This document shows, in pieces, positions 6,501 to 11,586 of a DNA stretch of 11,586 nucleotides. Location: assembly GCA_043798435.1 (NCBI GenBank), contig JAZDOR010000022.1, positions 1 through 11,586 on the forward strand, read 5' to 3'. This stretch comes from JAGUXG01 sp043798435 (GTDB taxonomy: Bacteria; UBA9089; UBA9088; JAGUXG01). The notes under the pieces were generated by a model. It did no database searches. It saw nothing but the letters and a program-made list of their open reading frames with translations, and was not told the DNA's origin. The first letter of the stretch is position 1. Each line of letters opens with the position of its first letter. A program made the translations under genes and the position numbers.

Positions 6501-6794
6501 ATTATCCCGCAGGATTCTATCCCCAAAGGCATGGAAAGTTGAGATGGCACAGTTGGTAAAACCATAAGGCACAAGCACATCCACCCTCTCCTCCATACAA
6601 GAGGCAGCCTTTTCTGTAAATGTAACAGCCAATATCTCGGAAGGATTGGCTAATTTTTCAGCTATCAGCCAGGCTATCCTCCGAGTAATGACAGATGTCT
6701 TTCCAGTCCCTGCCCCAGCAATAATAAGAAGCGGCCCCTCCTTATGACACACCGCCTCAGCCTGCTGGTCTGTAAGTCCTTCTAAGATGTTCAT
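3552..6794 (-). CDS. UvrD-like DNA helicase fused to an iron-sulfur RecB-family nuclease
   Basis: A 1080-residue superfamily 1A helicase-nuclease, probably for double-strand-break end processing or repair. Helicase motifs in order: Q motif LTDQQ (7-11), Walker A GAGTGKT (27-33), Ia TFTEKAA (58-64), Ib STFHAFGDR (85-93), Walker B LIDEFQD (234-240), III ADDDQSIFKFRG (263-274), IV NFRST (298-302), V TIHKAKGLEF (711-720), VI LFYVGLTRAKDE (766-777). The C-terminal domain is a PD-(D/E)XK nuclease: H878, D965, D978-x-K980, and QxxxY at 999-1003. C851, C1065, C1068 and C1074 form the four-cysteine [4Fe-4S] pattern known from AddB. UvrD/PcrA is about 720-750 residues; this protein is longer because of the nuclease and an in-frame repeat block (467-592) in subdomain 2B. 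The MNILEGLTDQQ start is typical, with no clear Shine-Dalgarno sequence. It could act alone or as one subunit of an AdnAB- or AddAB-like pair. Confidence 0.9.
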   Translation of the reverse strand: MNILEGLTDQQAEAVCHKEGPLLIIAGAGTGKTSVITRRIAWLIAEKLANPSEILAVTFTEKAASCMEERVDVLVPYGFTNCAISTFHAFGDRILRDNALELGLIPDFRVLSKPEQVIFLRENLFKLPLERYRPLGNPVRYLQALSTFISRCKDEEIAPDEYIAFVQTLPEDCNEEREYKEKQKELALSYKAYDGMMKESGFIDYGDQIILVLKLFREHPDILKAYQERFKYILIDEFQDTNFSQFQLIKLLVANRQNLTVVADDDQSIFKFRGASISNILNFQDSFPGHKKVVLTKNFRSTQVILDSAYRLIQYNNPDRLEVYGEVNKRLISSSESVGKPPIFTVHNSVSSEADEVANLIQQKIKEGGCLKDFAILTRSNSAADPFIRSLNMLGIPSYFSGSSGLYSQEDVKLLVSFLRVLNDPDDTLSLYYLASSSVYQMDSYDLARCMARSSHKNRSLWWIFNHLEEEVSEEVTSDTKNLEKKASTLHLEKEVSLEVTGDTKNLEKKASTLKEEVSEEITVHHRGTEKLEHQSPEHQSTNHDVIVHHKGTENSKANVNKEQNANFKFEMLNDNFAICNEFPSVSPCLRGKLTLSEQLSPETKKIAERIAQEIRSYIELSGSKPGGEVLYRFVTDSGYISQLLSQQSALNEKRIENITKFFEIIKGSEALLRYNRIPEFVKHLDLLIEAGDDPAGAGIDPSEDLVHILTIHKAKGLEFKVVFLVGLVERRFPSDNRPEPLPISSALIKDTLPSGDFHLQEERRLFYVGLTRAKDELYLMAARDYGGKALRKTSRFVFEALDIPKEEKAKKTSLLANLAYFSERAEQEVPEEKEGIITLSYYQIDDYLTCPLKYRYVHILKGLIQKHHTVIYGSALHSAVSFYFMRKKEARPVTIDEVIKVFEGSWSSEGFISREHEEMRMASGKKAICRFWQEQELLGKIPTYIEHEFRLMITPDIKLTGRFDRVDICANDVTIIDFKSSELTESEKADKRCRDNLQLAIYALCWYKLTAKIPRVELHFLESGLVGSFLPDIPFLEKTEEKIATVALGIRKRDFSAKPDYNGCLYCAYRSICSNSEVR
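5018..5230. repeat. Interspersed-repeat sequence translated in frame inside the helicase gene
   Basis: Helicase residues about 522-592 read as known-looking repeat peptides: VHHRGTE and VHHKGTE (two CACAGAG-type copies near 5129-5157 and 5200-5230), EHQSPEHQS (a GGTGCTCT microsatellite at 5169-5199), NFKFEMLNDNFAICNEF (5048-5099, closely matching the palindrome at 8485-8580) and SVSPCLRG (5018-5042). The same families lie outside genes in this window. The frame stays open throughout. Confidence 0.7.
5253..5396. repeat. Two 72-bp tandem repeats (24-residue units) in the helicase gene
   Basis: Units 5325-5396 and 5253-5324 encode HLE(E/K)EVS(E/L)EVT(S/G)DTKNLEKKASTL. A third partial copy (KEEVSEEIT, 5226-5252) follows. 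The 72-bp period keeps the frame. The units are highly charged and predicted helical, and look like a recent in-frame duplication in a tolerant loop of subdomain 2B. Confidence 0.85.
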
Positions 6795-6856
6795 TGTAAA
6801 TTAAGAGACAAAAATCCACAGATTACTTTGGATTTCACAGATTAAAAAAGGAAATT

Positions 6857-6884
6857 CTTATATAATCCAGTTAGAATTATACAA
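6857..6884 (-). promoter_or_regulatory. Possible helicase promoter
   Basis: TATAAG (6857-6862) as -10 matches 5 of 6; TTGTAT (6879-6884) as -35 matches only 3 of 6; the spacer is 16 nt. It would give a leader of about 55 nt. This is the best candidate in the gap but weak. Confidence 0.3.
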
Positions 6885-7032
6885 AATTTGTAACACTTTT
6901 TTATACCCACCCGAATTACCCGAGGCACCTCTTTATAGGTATCCTCTGATAGATATTCCTTATGAGTTGACCCATCCTTAAGATTAAACAGGGTTGTTCA
7001 CCTCCTTATGATACTTCATAAGGAAATTAGCA

Positions 7033-7079
7033 CTTACTACTAAATTTGGAGAAGAGCCAGAAAGAAAATTATCTTGCAA
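7033..7079. repeat. Degenerate left end of the MITE 1 family
   Basis: TTACTACT, then AAATTTGGAGAAGAGCCA and GAAAGAAAATTATCTTGC, follow the first 55 bases of MITE 1 (3044-3098) in order with a few gaps and mismatches. No matching right end or target duplication is visible, so it is a decayed or truncated copy. Confidence 0.45.
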
Positions 7080-7084
7080 AATTC

Positions 7085-7099
7085 AGTAAATTGTTTACT
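7085..7099 (-). terminator. Weak hairpin after mnmE
   Basis: AGTAAA-CAA-TTTACT, a 6-bp stem starting about 7 nt after the mnmE stop and followed by GAATTTT. It is AT-rich with a short T run, so termination is possible but doubtful. Confidence 0.25.
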
Positions 7100-7105
7100 A
7101 CGCAC

Positions 7106-8437
7106 CTATTTTCCAATGCAGAAACTGGCGAAGATTGCATTTAGCATCTCCTCTGTTGTTCTCTCACCTGTAATCTCAGAGATGCTATTCAAAGCCTGAT
7201 TAAGGTCATAGGCAATAATCTCTTCCTCGCCACCTTCCCTGAGATTGGTCATGGCATTGTCAATCTGTAAGGCTGTCTTCTTTAATGCCTCTTTATGCCT
7301 GAGGTTTGTGATAAGATGGGATTCATCAAAACCATCAAAAAGGGCTTCAGATATAGCCTCTCTTAGCTCGGAAAGGTTTTCTTCTTCTGCGCAGATAAAG
7401 ACACACTTCCTACCAAGCCTTTCTATCCTCTCTCTATCTATTCTCTGAGGAAGGTCTATCTTGTTTATGCAGATAATCGTCTCATTCTTTATATCCTCTA
7501 TTATTCCGCACACCTCCTCTGAAAGAGGCTGGCTTCCATCTATGACAAAGATGACAATATCAGCAGACGCAATCGCTCCATAAGCCCTTCGAACACCTTC
7601 CTTTTCAACGATGTCAATAGCATGGGTTAGACCTGCTGTGTCGGTAATCTTCAGAGGAATGCCAGAGACATCTATTATTTCACTGACCAAATCCCTTGTT
7701 GTGCCTGGAATGGGTGTGACAATAGCCCTATCCTCTCCAAGCAACCCATTTAAGATAGAGGACTTGCCAACATTTGGCCTGCCAACTATGACACCCACAG
7801 CACACCCTGCCAAGAATCTTCCCTTTGTAAAACTTTGAACCAGAGAATCAAGCTCTTTCTTGAGAGAAGACAGCTTACACAAAAACCCCTCTCTATCAAT
7901 CTCCTCTACCTCCTCAAAGTCCAGGGATGCAGAGACCCTTGTAAGTATCTCAAATATCTCATCTGCTATCACTTTAATTTTAGCAGACAGCTCACCCTTT
8001 AACTGAGATAGGGCAACCTTTCTGGCAAGCTCTGTCTTGGCTGAGATAAGCGTGGCTACTGCCTCTGCCTGGGCAAGGTCTATCCGTCCATTAAGATATG
8101 CCCTCCTGGTGAACTCACCTGGCTCAGCCAACCTTGCACCACAAGACAGAACAGCCTCAAGGATTCCCCGTAAGACCACTAACCCACTATGGCCATTTAT
8201 CTCCACAACATCCTCTCTGGTATAGCTATGGGGTGCTTTGTGATAGGAGATGAGGGTTTCGTCAATTGTCTCTTCTGTCTCTGGGTTAATGATGTGGGTA
8301 TAGACCAATCTATAGGGTTGGCGTATCTTTTTGCGGGATATTCTGTTTATTATTGATAGGCTGTCTGGACCAGACAATCTGACTATTCCAATTCCTCCCA
8401 CACCTGGTGGAGTAGAAATGGCAACTATGGTATCCAT
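7106..8437 (-). CDS. mnmE: tRNA uridine-5-carboxymethylaminomethyl modification GTPase MnmE
   Basis: A 443-residue GTPase that, with MnmG, modifies the wobble uridine (cmnm5U) of several tRNAs using a folate one-carbon unit. The N-terminal tetrahydrofolate-binding domain begins DTIVAISTPPGVGGIGIVRL (2-21) and includes GEFTRRAYLNGRIDLAQAEA (107-126). The G domain has G1 GRPNVGKS (219-226), G2 PGTTRD (244-249), G3 DTAG (266-269) and G4 NKID (325-328). E278 in the DIVEKEG segment matches the catalytic glutamate E282 of E. coli MnmE. The protein ends in the diagnostic CIGK, whose Cys is needed for modification. Length and motifs are normal. The ATG at 8435-8437 has no clear Shine-Dalgarno sequence. 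It lies 142 nt downstream of nadX, a gap filled by a palindrome, and may share its transcript. Confidence 0.97.
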   Translation of the reverse strand: MDTIVAISTPPGVGGIGIVRLSGPDSLSIINRISRKKIRQPYRLVYTHIINPETEETIDETLISYHKAPHSYTREDVVEINGHSGLVVLRGILEAVLSCGARLAEPGEFTRRAYLNGRIDLAQAEAVATLISAKTELARKVALSQLKGELSAKIKVIADEIFEILTRVSASLDFEEVEEIDREGFLCKLSSLKKELDSLVQSFTKGRFLAGCAVGVIVGRPNVGKSSILNGLLGEDRAIVTPIPGTTRDLVSEIIDVSGIPLKITDTAGLTHAIDIVEKEGVRRAYGAIASADIVIFVIDGSQPLSEEVCGIIEDIKNETIICINKIDLPQRIDRERIERLGRKCVFICAEEENLSELREAISEALFDGFDESHLITNLRHKEALKKTALQIDNAMTNLREGGEEEIIAYDLNQALNSISEITGERTTEEMLNAIFASFCIGK

Positions 8438-8484
8438 ATAATGATAAATGATAGGTGTAACACTTTAGCCAACTGAAATACAGA

Positions 8485-8580
8485 ATTCATTGCAAATTTA
8501 ACATTGCAAAATTATCATTGCAAATTGAATTTTATTAAAATTTGAAATGATAAATGCTAAATTTGCAATTTGCAATGAAT
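8485..8580. repeat. AT-rich palindromic repeat between nadX and mnmE
   Basis: The outer arms ATTCATTGCAAATT (8485-8498) and their exact complement (8567-8580) enclose further imperfectly paired TTGCAAA- and ATGATAAATGCTAAA-type sequence. A related copy lies inside the helicase gene at about 5048-5106. The right edge supplies the last base of the nadX stop codon. In RNA it would form a long hairpin between the two genes. Confidence 0.7.
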
Positions 8581-9371
8581 CATGTTCCTATCTTTACTGA
8601 GCTGGCAATCTGTTTTAGAAGGGCTATGGCAGATAAAGAGGCTAAATAGCTTGTCTTTGGGTTTGTTGGCGAGGGAAGGTTTTCGCACCTTATCAAAATC
8701 CTACCCGAGCCTCCAATTATCTCAATCTCATGGATGTTTCTATCTATCTTTGGGTCTGCCACAATCCTAACCTCTGTCCTTTTTATGCCTATTCCAGCCA
8801 GACTCAGGGTTGCGGCTACATTGATGTTTGCTGGAAACCCTTTTATGGCCTCCTCTGCTGTTCCAGAGAAGACAACCTTCTCCTCTTTAATCTCAGAAAG
8901 GTCTATATCTTTAAGATAGGGTGCGCCCTTTAATGCCAATGGAGGCTTTCTTGTAACAAGGGTTACCCTCTCCACATCTGCACAGGATGCAGCCTTTAGT
9001 CCATCTATCCCAGCTATGGCACCTGAGGGAAGATATACCTTTATCCCTTTTTTCTCTGCACGAGCCAACAGCTCTTCTTTTCCAAGCAAAGATCCAACAC
9101 TCATTATCATAATATCCTTTTCTTTCTCAATGGCTAAAGGGAGGGCTATCTTAGCCACCTCTTGTGAGGCTGATTCTATGGCTAAGTCTACCCTGGATAT
9201 AAGCTCGGAAAGGCTGTCAATGCTTGGCTTTTCTGGCAGTAGCAAGGAGAGTCTCTCTGCCTTATTTCTATCAACATCACAGAGAGATATAAGCTCTAAG
9301 TTTGGGATATGTAATATCGCCTTAGCTATTTCAGAGCCAATTGTCCCGCATCCAATAATTCCTACTTTCAT
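8580..9371 (-). CDS. nadX: L-aspartate dehydrogenase
   Basis: A 263-residue NAD(P)-dependent enzyme that oxidises L-aspartate to iminoaspartate, the substrate NadA uses to make quinolinate for NAD; it replaces the oxygen-using aspartate oxidase NadB. The Rossmann nucleotide-binding loop is KVGIIGCGTIGSEIA (2-16). Conserved family segments follow: VYLPSGAIAGIDGL (112-125), TRKPP (140-144), FPANINVAATLSLAG (179-193), DRNIHEIEIIG (210-220) and LPSPTNPKTSYLA (232-244). The length fits the family. I start at ATG 9369-9371; a TTG eight codons upstream is open but falls inside the probable -10 region. The promoter position implies an almost leaderless mRNA. No nadA or nadC is in view. Confidence 0.9.
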   Translation of the reverse strand: MKVGIIGCGTIGSEIAKAILHIPNLELISLCDVDRNKAERLSLLLPEKPSIDSLSELISRVDLAIESASQEVAKIALPLAIEKEKDIMIMSVGSLLGKEELLARAEKKGIKVYLPSGAIAGIDGLKAASCADVERVTLVTRKPPLALKGAPYLKDIDLSEIKEEKVVFSGTAEEAIKGFPANINVAATLSLAGIGIKRTEVRIVADPKIDRNIHEIEIIGGSGRILIRCENLPSPTNPKTSYLASLSAIALLKQIASSVKIGT

Positions 9372-9386
9372 GTTCAGAGTTATATC

Positions 9387-9415
9387 TATATACAATCCAC
9401 TAAAATAGTTGACAA
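9387..9415 (-). promoter_or_regulatory. Sigma-70-type promoter of nadX
   Basis: TTGTCA (9410-9415, 5 of 6) and TATATA (9387-9392, 4 of 6) with a 17-nt spacer. Transcription would begin about 9 nt before the ATG at 9371, which supports that start and leaves little or no room for a Shine-Dalgarno site. Confidence 0.5.
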
Positions 9416-9438
9416 TAGATTATGATGATAAGAGATAA

Positions 9439-9531
9439 TAGCACGCGGATGACACGGATACTACGGATTTTGCACAGATGAAATATAAAAAATCTGTGAA
9501 TATCCGTCTCATCAGCGTTATCCGTGTGCTA
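9439..9531. repeat. Long imperfect palindrome with ACGGAT and CACAGAT units
   Basis: The left arm (9439-9479) begins TAGCACGCGGAT and ends CACAGAT; the right arm (9492-9531), read inward, begins TAGCACACGGAT and ends CACAGAT. The two pair over about 40 positions with roughly nine mismatches and one gap around a 12-nt AT-rich loop. It lies between the end of the TPR gene and the nadX promoter and could end transcription on either strand. No target duplication is evident. Confidence 0.65.
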
Positions 9532-9585
9532 TTTATGTTAAATTATCTATCAGATTTCATATACAAATCTTATGATTTTTATTCC

Positions 9586-11433
9586 TTACTTTTTCAGCTC
9601 TGATATAGCTTTTTGGGCAGATTCTGCCTCCTTTGTCCCTGGAAATTGATTCACAACCTCTTTATAGACCTCTATGGCCATATTTGTATCTTTAAGCTCA
9701 TTACTGGCTAATTTTCCTGCTAAAAAGAGCTTTCCGCAGGAAAACTGGCAGCCTGGATACTCCTTTGCCAGCTTTCTATAAGCTGAAATAGCACTTCGGC
9801 AGTCCTTTATCTCCTCATAGTATTCACCCATAGAATTGAGGGCAAATGGTGCCTTTTCGCTCTTGGCGTACTTTGTGACTAATTGATTAAAGGCACTGAT
9901 AGCCTCTTGATAATTCTTCAGCTTGACCCAGAGCTTTGCCTTCTCTTCCAAAGACAGAGGTGCATTTTGTGCCTGAGGGTATTCATCTACTACTCGCTGA
10001 TAGGTTACCAGTGCCTCAGGATATGCCTTTAGTTCCTCCTGATAAAGGCTTGCCACAACAAAGAGGTATTGGGAGCACAAAGGATGCTCTGGAAATTTTT
10101 TTATCCCCTCTTGATAGACATCTATTGCCCGGGTATACTTTTTCAGTTGCTCCTGATAGACTAAACCTACCTTAAAATACACCTCTGCCAGAGAAGAAGA
10201 ATCAGGATAGAGATAGATAACCTTAAAATATGACGAGATAGCCTCATAATCCTTATTCGCTTTAACTAACGAGTCTCCAATTATAGTCGCAGCAGAGGGT
10301 GCGAACTTGCTCTCTGAATATTGAGTGAGAAAGGCTTCTGCCTGGGACAAGATGTAGTCGCAAAGCTTAGGGTTTGTCATCTTATTCAAATAGCTTAGAT
10401 AATCAAAGAATCTTTTTTCTCTTGGCTCTGCCCCATCCACAGATATTGCTCGTATCTCACTTAAGCAATCCTTATATTCTTTCTGCTTGGCAAGCTTCTC
10501 TATCTTCTCCTTTGCCTTTGCTACGAATTGACTCTCTGGATAGAGATAAAGCAGATTCAAGTAAGCAGCCAAAAAGAAAGCAGGATTTTTAAGCTCATCA
10601 TAAGCCTCTATAGTCATAAATAGAGCCTTATCTGCATCCTTTCCACCTGGATAGCAATCAACATATCTATTCAGCTCGGAGACAGCAAATGCGAGAGTCT
10701 CTTTGGTCTGGTAAAGATTTGTGGCATAGGCAAGGAGCTTTTCTGCCTCCTTGAGCTCGTAGTCTGCTTCTGAGGCTTTCTTTTCATTAGCAAATCTCTT
10801 CTCTTCCTCCAATTCCTTTCTAATCCCTTCTGCTTTAGCTGTCTTTGTCTCATACTCAGATAGAGCAACCTCATTCTCTTCCATCTTCTTCTTTAGGTCT
10901 GCCAAAAGCCCTTCCTCTTTTATCTTCTGCTCCGCCAAAGACTCTTTCAGCTCTGAAATCTCAGCCTCTTTCTGCTTATAAGCCTCAATAGTTGCCTGCC
11001 TTTGGTCTAAAAGTTTCACTTTTGCGGAAAGCTCTGCTTCAAGCTCTTTTGTCTGAGAGCCTTCTTTTTCAAGAGAGGTTTTGAGTTGGCTGATAAGCTC
11101 TTTATCCTTCTCATAATCTGCCAACTGCACCCCTAAATCCGACAGCTTCTTTTTTAGCTCATCTATTGTAGTGGACCTTATGGCTAAATCAGATTCAAGT
11201 GCTTTGGTCTTCTCTTGCTCCTTCGTGAACTTTGCAGTCAATTCCTCTTTGGCTTCAGTCTCCTTGAGCCTCTTTTCCATCATCACCTGATACTTCGAAA
11301 GCACCTCCTCTTTCTCCTTTGTCAGCTCCGCTACCTTTGATTGCAGAGTAGCTATATCCTCCTCACCAAAGCAAACCCCGGCAGAAACCCCCATCAACAT
11401 TACTACTAATCCCAAGCAAAACCCTTTCTTCAT
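9586..11433 (-). CDS. Secreted coiled-coil and TPR repeat protein
   Basis: A 615-residue exported protein of unknown exact role. Residues 1-23 are a signal peptide (MKKGFC, a hydrophobic core, then GVCFG before EE); the Cys at 21 does not sit in a proper lipobox, so soluble or periplasmic export is likelier than a lipoprotein. Residues about 25-235 are a Glu/Lys-rich coiled coil. Residues about 240-615 hold tetratricopeptide repeats of the YbgF/BamD kind, clearest at 395-410, 432-447, 471-486, 508-522, 545-560 and 585-598, with the typical AI.AY..(V/L)...YP ending. Such proteins scaffold envelope or outer-membrane assemblies. The start at 11431-11433 is set by AGGAGG 7 nt upstream; the 19 open codons before it translate repeat DNA. 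It appears to be a single-gene unit. Confidence 0.85.
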   Translation of the reverse strand: MKKGFCLGLVVMLMGVSAGVCFGEEDIATLQSKVAELTKEKEEVLSKYQVMMEKRLKETEAKEELTAKFTKEQEKTKALESDLAIRSTTIDELKKKLSDLGVQLADYEKDKELISQLKTSLEKEGSQTKELEAELSAKVKLLDQRQATIEAYKQKEAEISELKESLAEQKIKEEGLLADLKKKMEENEVALSEYETKTAKAEGIRKELEEEKRFANEKKASEADYELKEAEKLLAYATNLYQTKETLAFAVSELNRYVDCYPGGKDADKALFMTIEAYDELKNPAFFLAAYLNLLYLYPESQFVAKAKEKIEKLAKQKEYKDCLSEIRAISVDGAEPREKRFFDYLSYLNKMTNPKLCDYILSQAEAFLTQYSESKFAPSAATIIGDSLVKANKDYEAISSYFKVIYLYPDSSSLAEVYFKVGLVYQEQLKKYTRAIDVYQEGIKKFPEHPLCSQYLFVVASLYQEELKAYPEALVTYQRVVDEYPQAQNAPLSLEEKAKLWVKLKNYQEAISAFNQLVTKYAKSEKAPFALNSMGEYYEEIKDCRSAISAYRKLAKEYPGCQFSCGKLFLAGKLASNELKDTNMAIEVYKEVVNQFPGTKEAESAQKAISELKK

Positions 11434-11440
11434 ATCTTTA

Positions 11441-11446
11441 CCTCCT
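11441..11446 (-). promoter_or_regulatory. Shine-Dalgarno site deciding the TPR-protein start
   Basis: AGGAGG on the minus strand, 7 nt before the ATG at 11431-11433, which also begins a proper signal peptide. The longer open frame from 11490 is therefore not the start. Confidence 0.85.
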
Positions 11447-11455
11447 ATCCATAGA

Positions 11456-11494
11456 AAAATAAATCTTGCCACAGAGAACACCGAAGTCACAGAG
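11456..11494. repeat. Fragment of the MITE 1 interior upstream of the TPR gene
   Basis: These 39 bases match MITE 1 positions 3082-3120 at 38 of 39 positions (AAAATAAATCTTGCC to TCACAGAG). The GTAA end and the opposite arm are missing. In both places the copy lies shortly before a minus-strand start codon, here in the leader of the TPR gene. Confidence 0.8.
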
Positions 11495-11506
11495 ACAAGT
11501 TAATTG

Positions 11507-11586
11507 GACGCAGATCTTCGCAGATTATCAGGATTAATTTTTGAGTTAATTCTATATGTTTAAAATCTTGAAAATCTGCCTTCATC
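11507..11586. repeat. Partial palindromic repeat at the window edge
   Basis: GACGCAGATCTTCGCAGATT near 11507-11526 pairs imperfectly with AATCTTGAAAATCTGCC at 11565-11581. These CGCAGAT units resemble another interspersed repeat type; the element may continue past the window. Confidence 0.35.

Larger units (their letters stand above)
6842..7105 (-). other. Helicase-mnmE intergenic region: repeat remnants and a doubtful micro-ORF
   Basis: The gap between the helicase and mnmE (6795-7105) has no firm gene. A 49-codon minus-strand frame (6842-6991) could start at CTG 6989-6991, 9 nt after a strong AAGGAGG (7001-7007). It reads FNLKDGSTHKEYLSEDTYK early on but has no ATG, GTG or TTG at the right place and no recognised family. 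The AAGGAGG lies partly in a 7-bp hairpin (7004-7010 with 7017-7023). At 6819-6844 are two CACAGATTA repeats of the kind scattered in such genomes. Confidence 0.25.

Noticed and set aside
8457..8467. GTAACACTTTA (also near 6890) as a third GTAA transposon end
   Set aside because: The shared stretch is only about 10 bp, with no matching opposite end or duplication.
9372..9395. TTG start of nadX eight codons upstream
   Set aside because: It falls within the likely promoter -10 region and precedes the conserved MKVGIIGCG start.
9552..9570. AGATTT/AAATCT hairpin after the TPR gene as a terminator
   Set aside because: A 6-bp AT-only stem without a convincing U run; too weak to call.
11368..11376. 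Lipobox at SAGVC in the TPR protein
   Set aside because: Val, not Gly or Ala, precedes the Cys, so lipoprotein processing is unlikely.
11434..11490. ATG at 11490 as TPR protein start
   Set aside because: The 19 codons translate repeat DNA; the ATG at 11433 has AGGAGG and begins a signal peptide.

Overview
The window is an AT-rich bacterial segment with seven protein genes, all on the minus strand, embedded in unusually repeat-rich intergenic DNA. No marker fixes the taxon. The mix of genes (sigma-28-type factor, L-aspartate dehydrogenase, MnmE, TPR/coiled-coil envelope protein, UvrD-RecB-type helicase-nuclease) and the abundance of palindromic repeats that read as HRGHREHRE- or SVSPCLRG-like peptides suggest an uncultivated, probably anaerobic bacterium known from metagenomes. 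That placement is inference.

Layout, left to right. 15-558: a type II toxin-antitoxin pair (Phd/YefM antitoxin, RelE/ParE toxin, 8-nt overlap) with a good sigma-70 promoter and an adjacent 10-bp inverted repeat. 559-1017: no convincing gene, but four TGCCA repeats at an exact 11-bp period and the 5' 41 nt of a tRNA-Thr(CGU), which may be scars of an integrated element. 1018-3013: an apparent two-gene operon, a FliA/WhiG-type sigma factor followed by a GT4 glycosyltransferase. 3014-3551: a perfect-consensus promoter for that operon and two small non-autonomous transposons (MITEs), each with GTAA-starting terminal inverted repeats and 8-bp target duplications, features of the IS66 family. 3552-6794: a 1080-residue UvrD-like helicase fused to a C-terminal iron-sulfur PD-(D/E)XK nuclease, with an in-frame block of about 126 residues built from tandem and interspersed repeats. 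6795-7105: a degenerate copy of the first MITE, a doubtful micro-ORF and weak signals. 7106-8437: mnmE. 8438-8579: a palindromic repeat. 8580-9371: nadX. 9372-9585: a promoter and a second kind of palindrome. 9586-11433: a secreted coiled-coil/TPR protein, with more repeat DNA upstream.

The genes are housekeeping or accessory functions and do not form one pathway: sigma factor plus glycosyltransferase look co-transcribed, nadX (NAD synthesis) and mnmE (tRNA wobble modification) may be, and the helicase-nuclease and TPR protein stand alone. The most notable feature is the repeat population. The same families occur as intergenic MITEs or palindromes, in 5' leaders, and as translated in-frame insertions inside the helicase, a situation reminiscent of Rickettsia palindromic elements.
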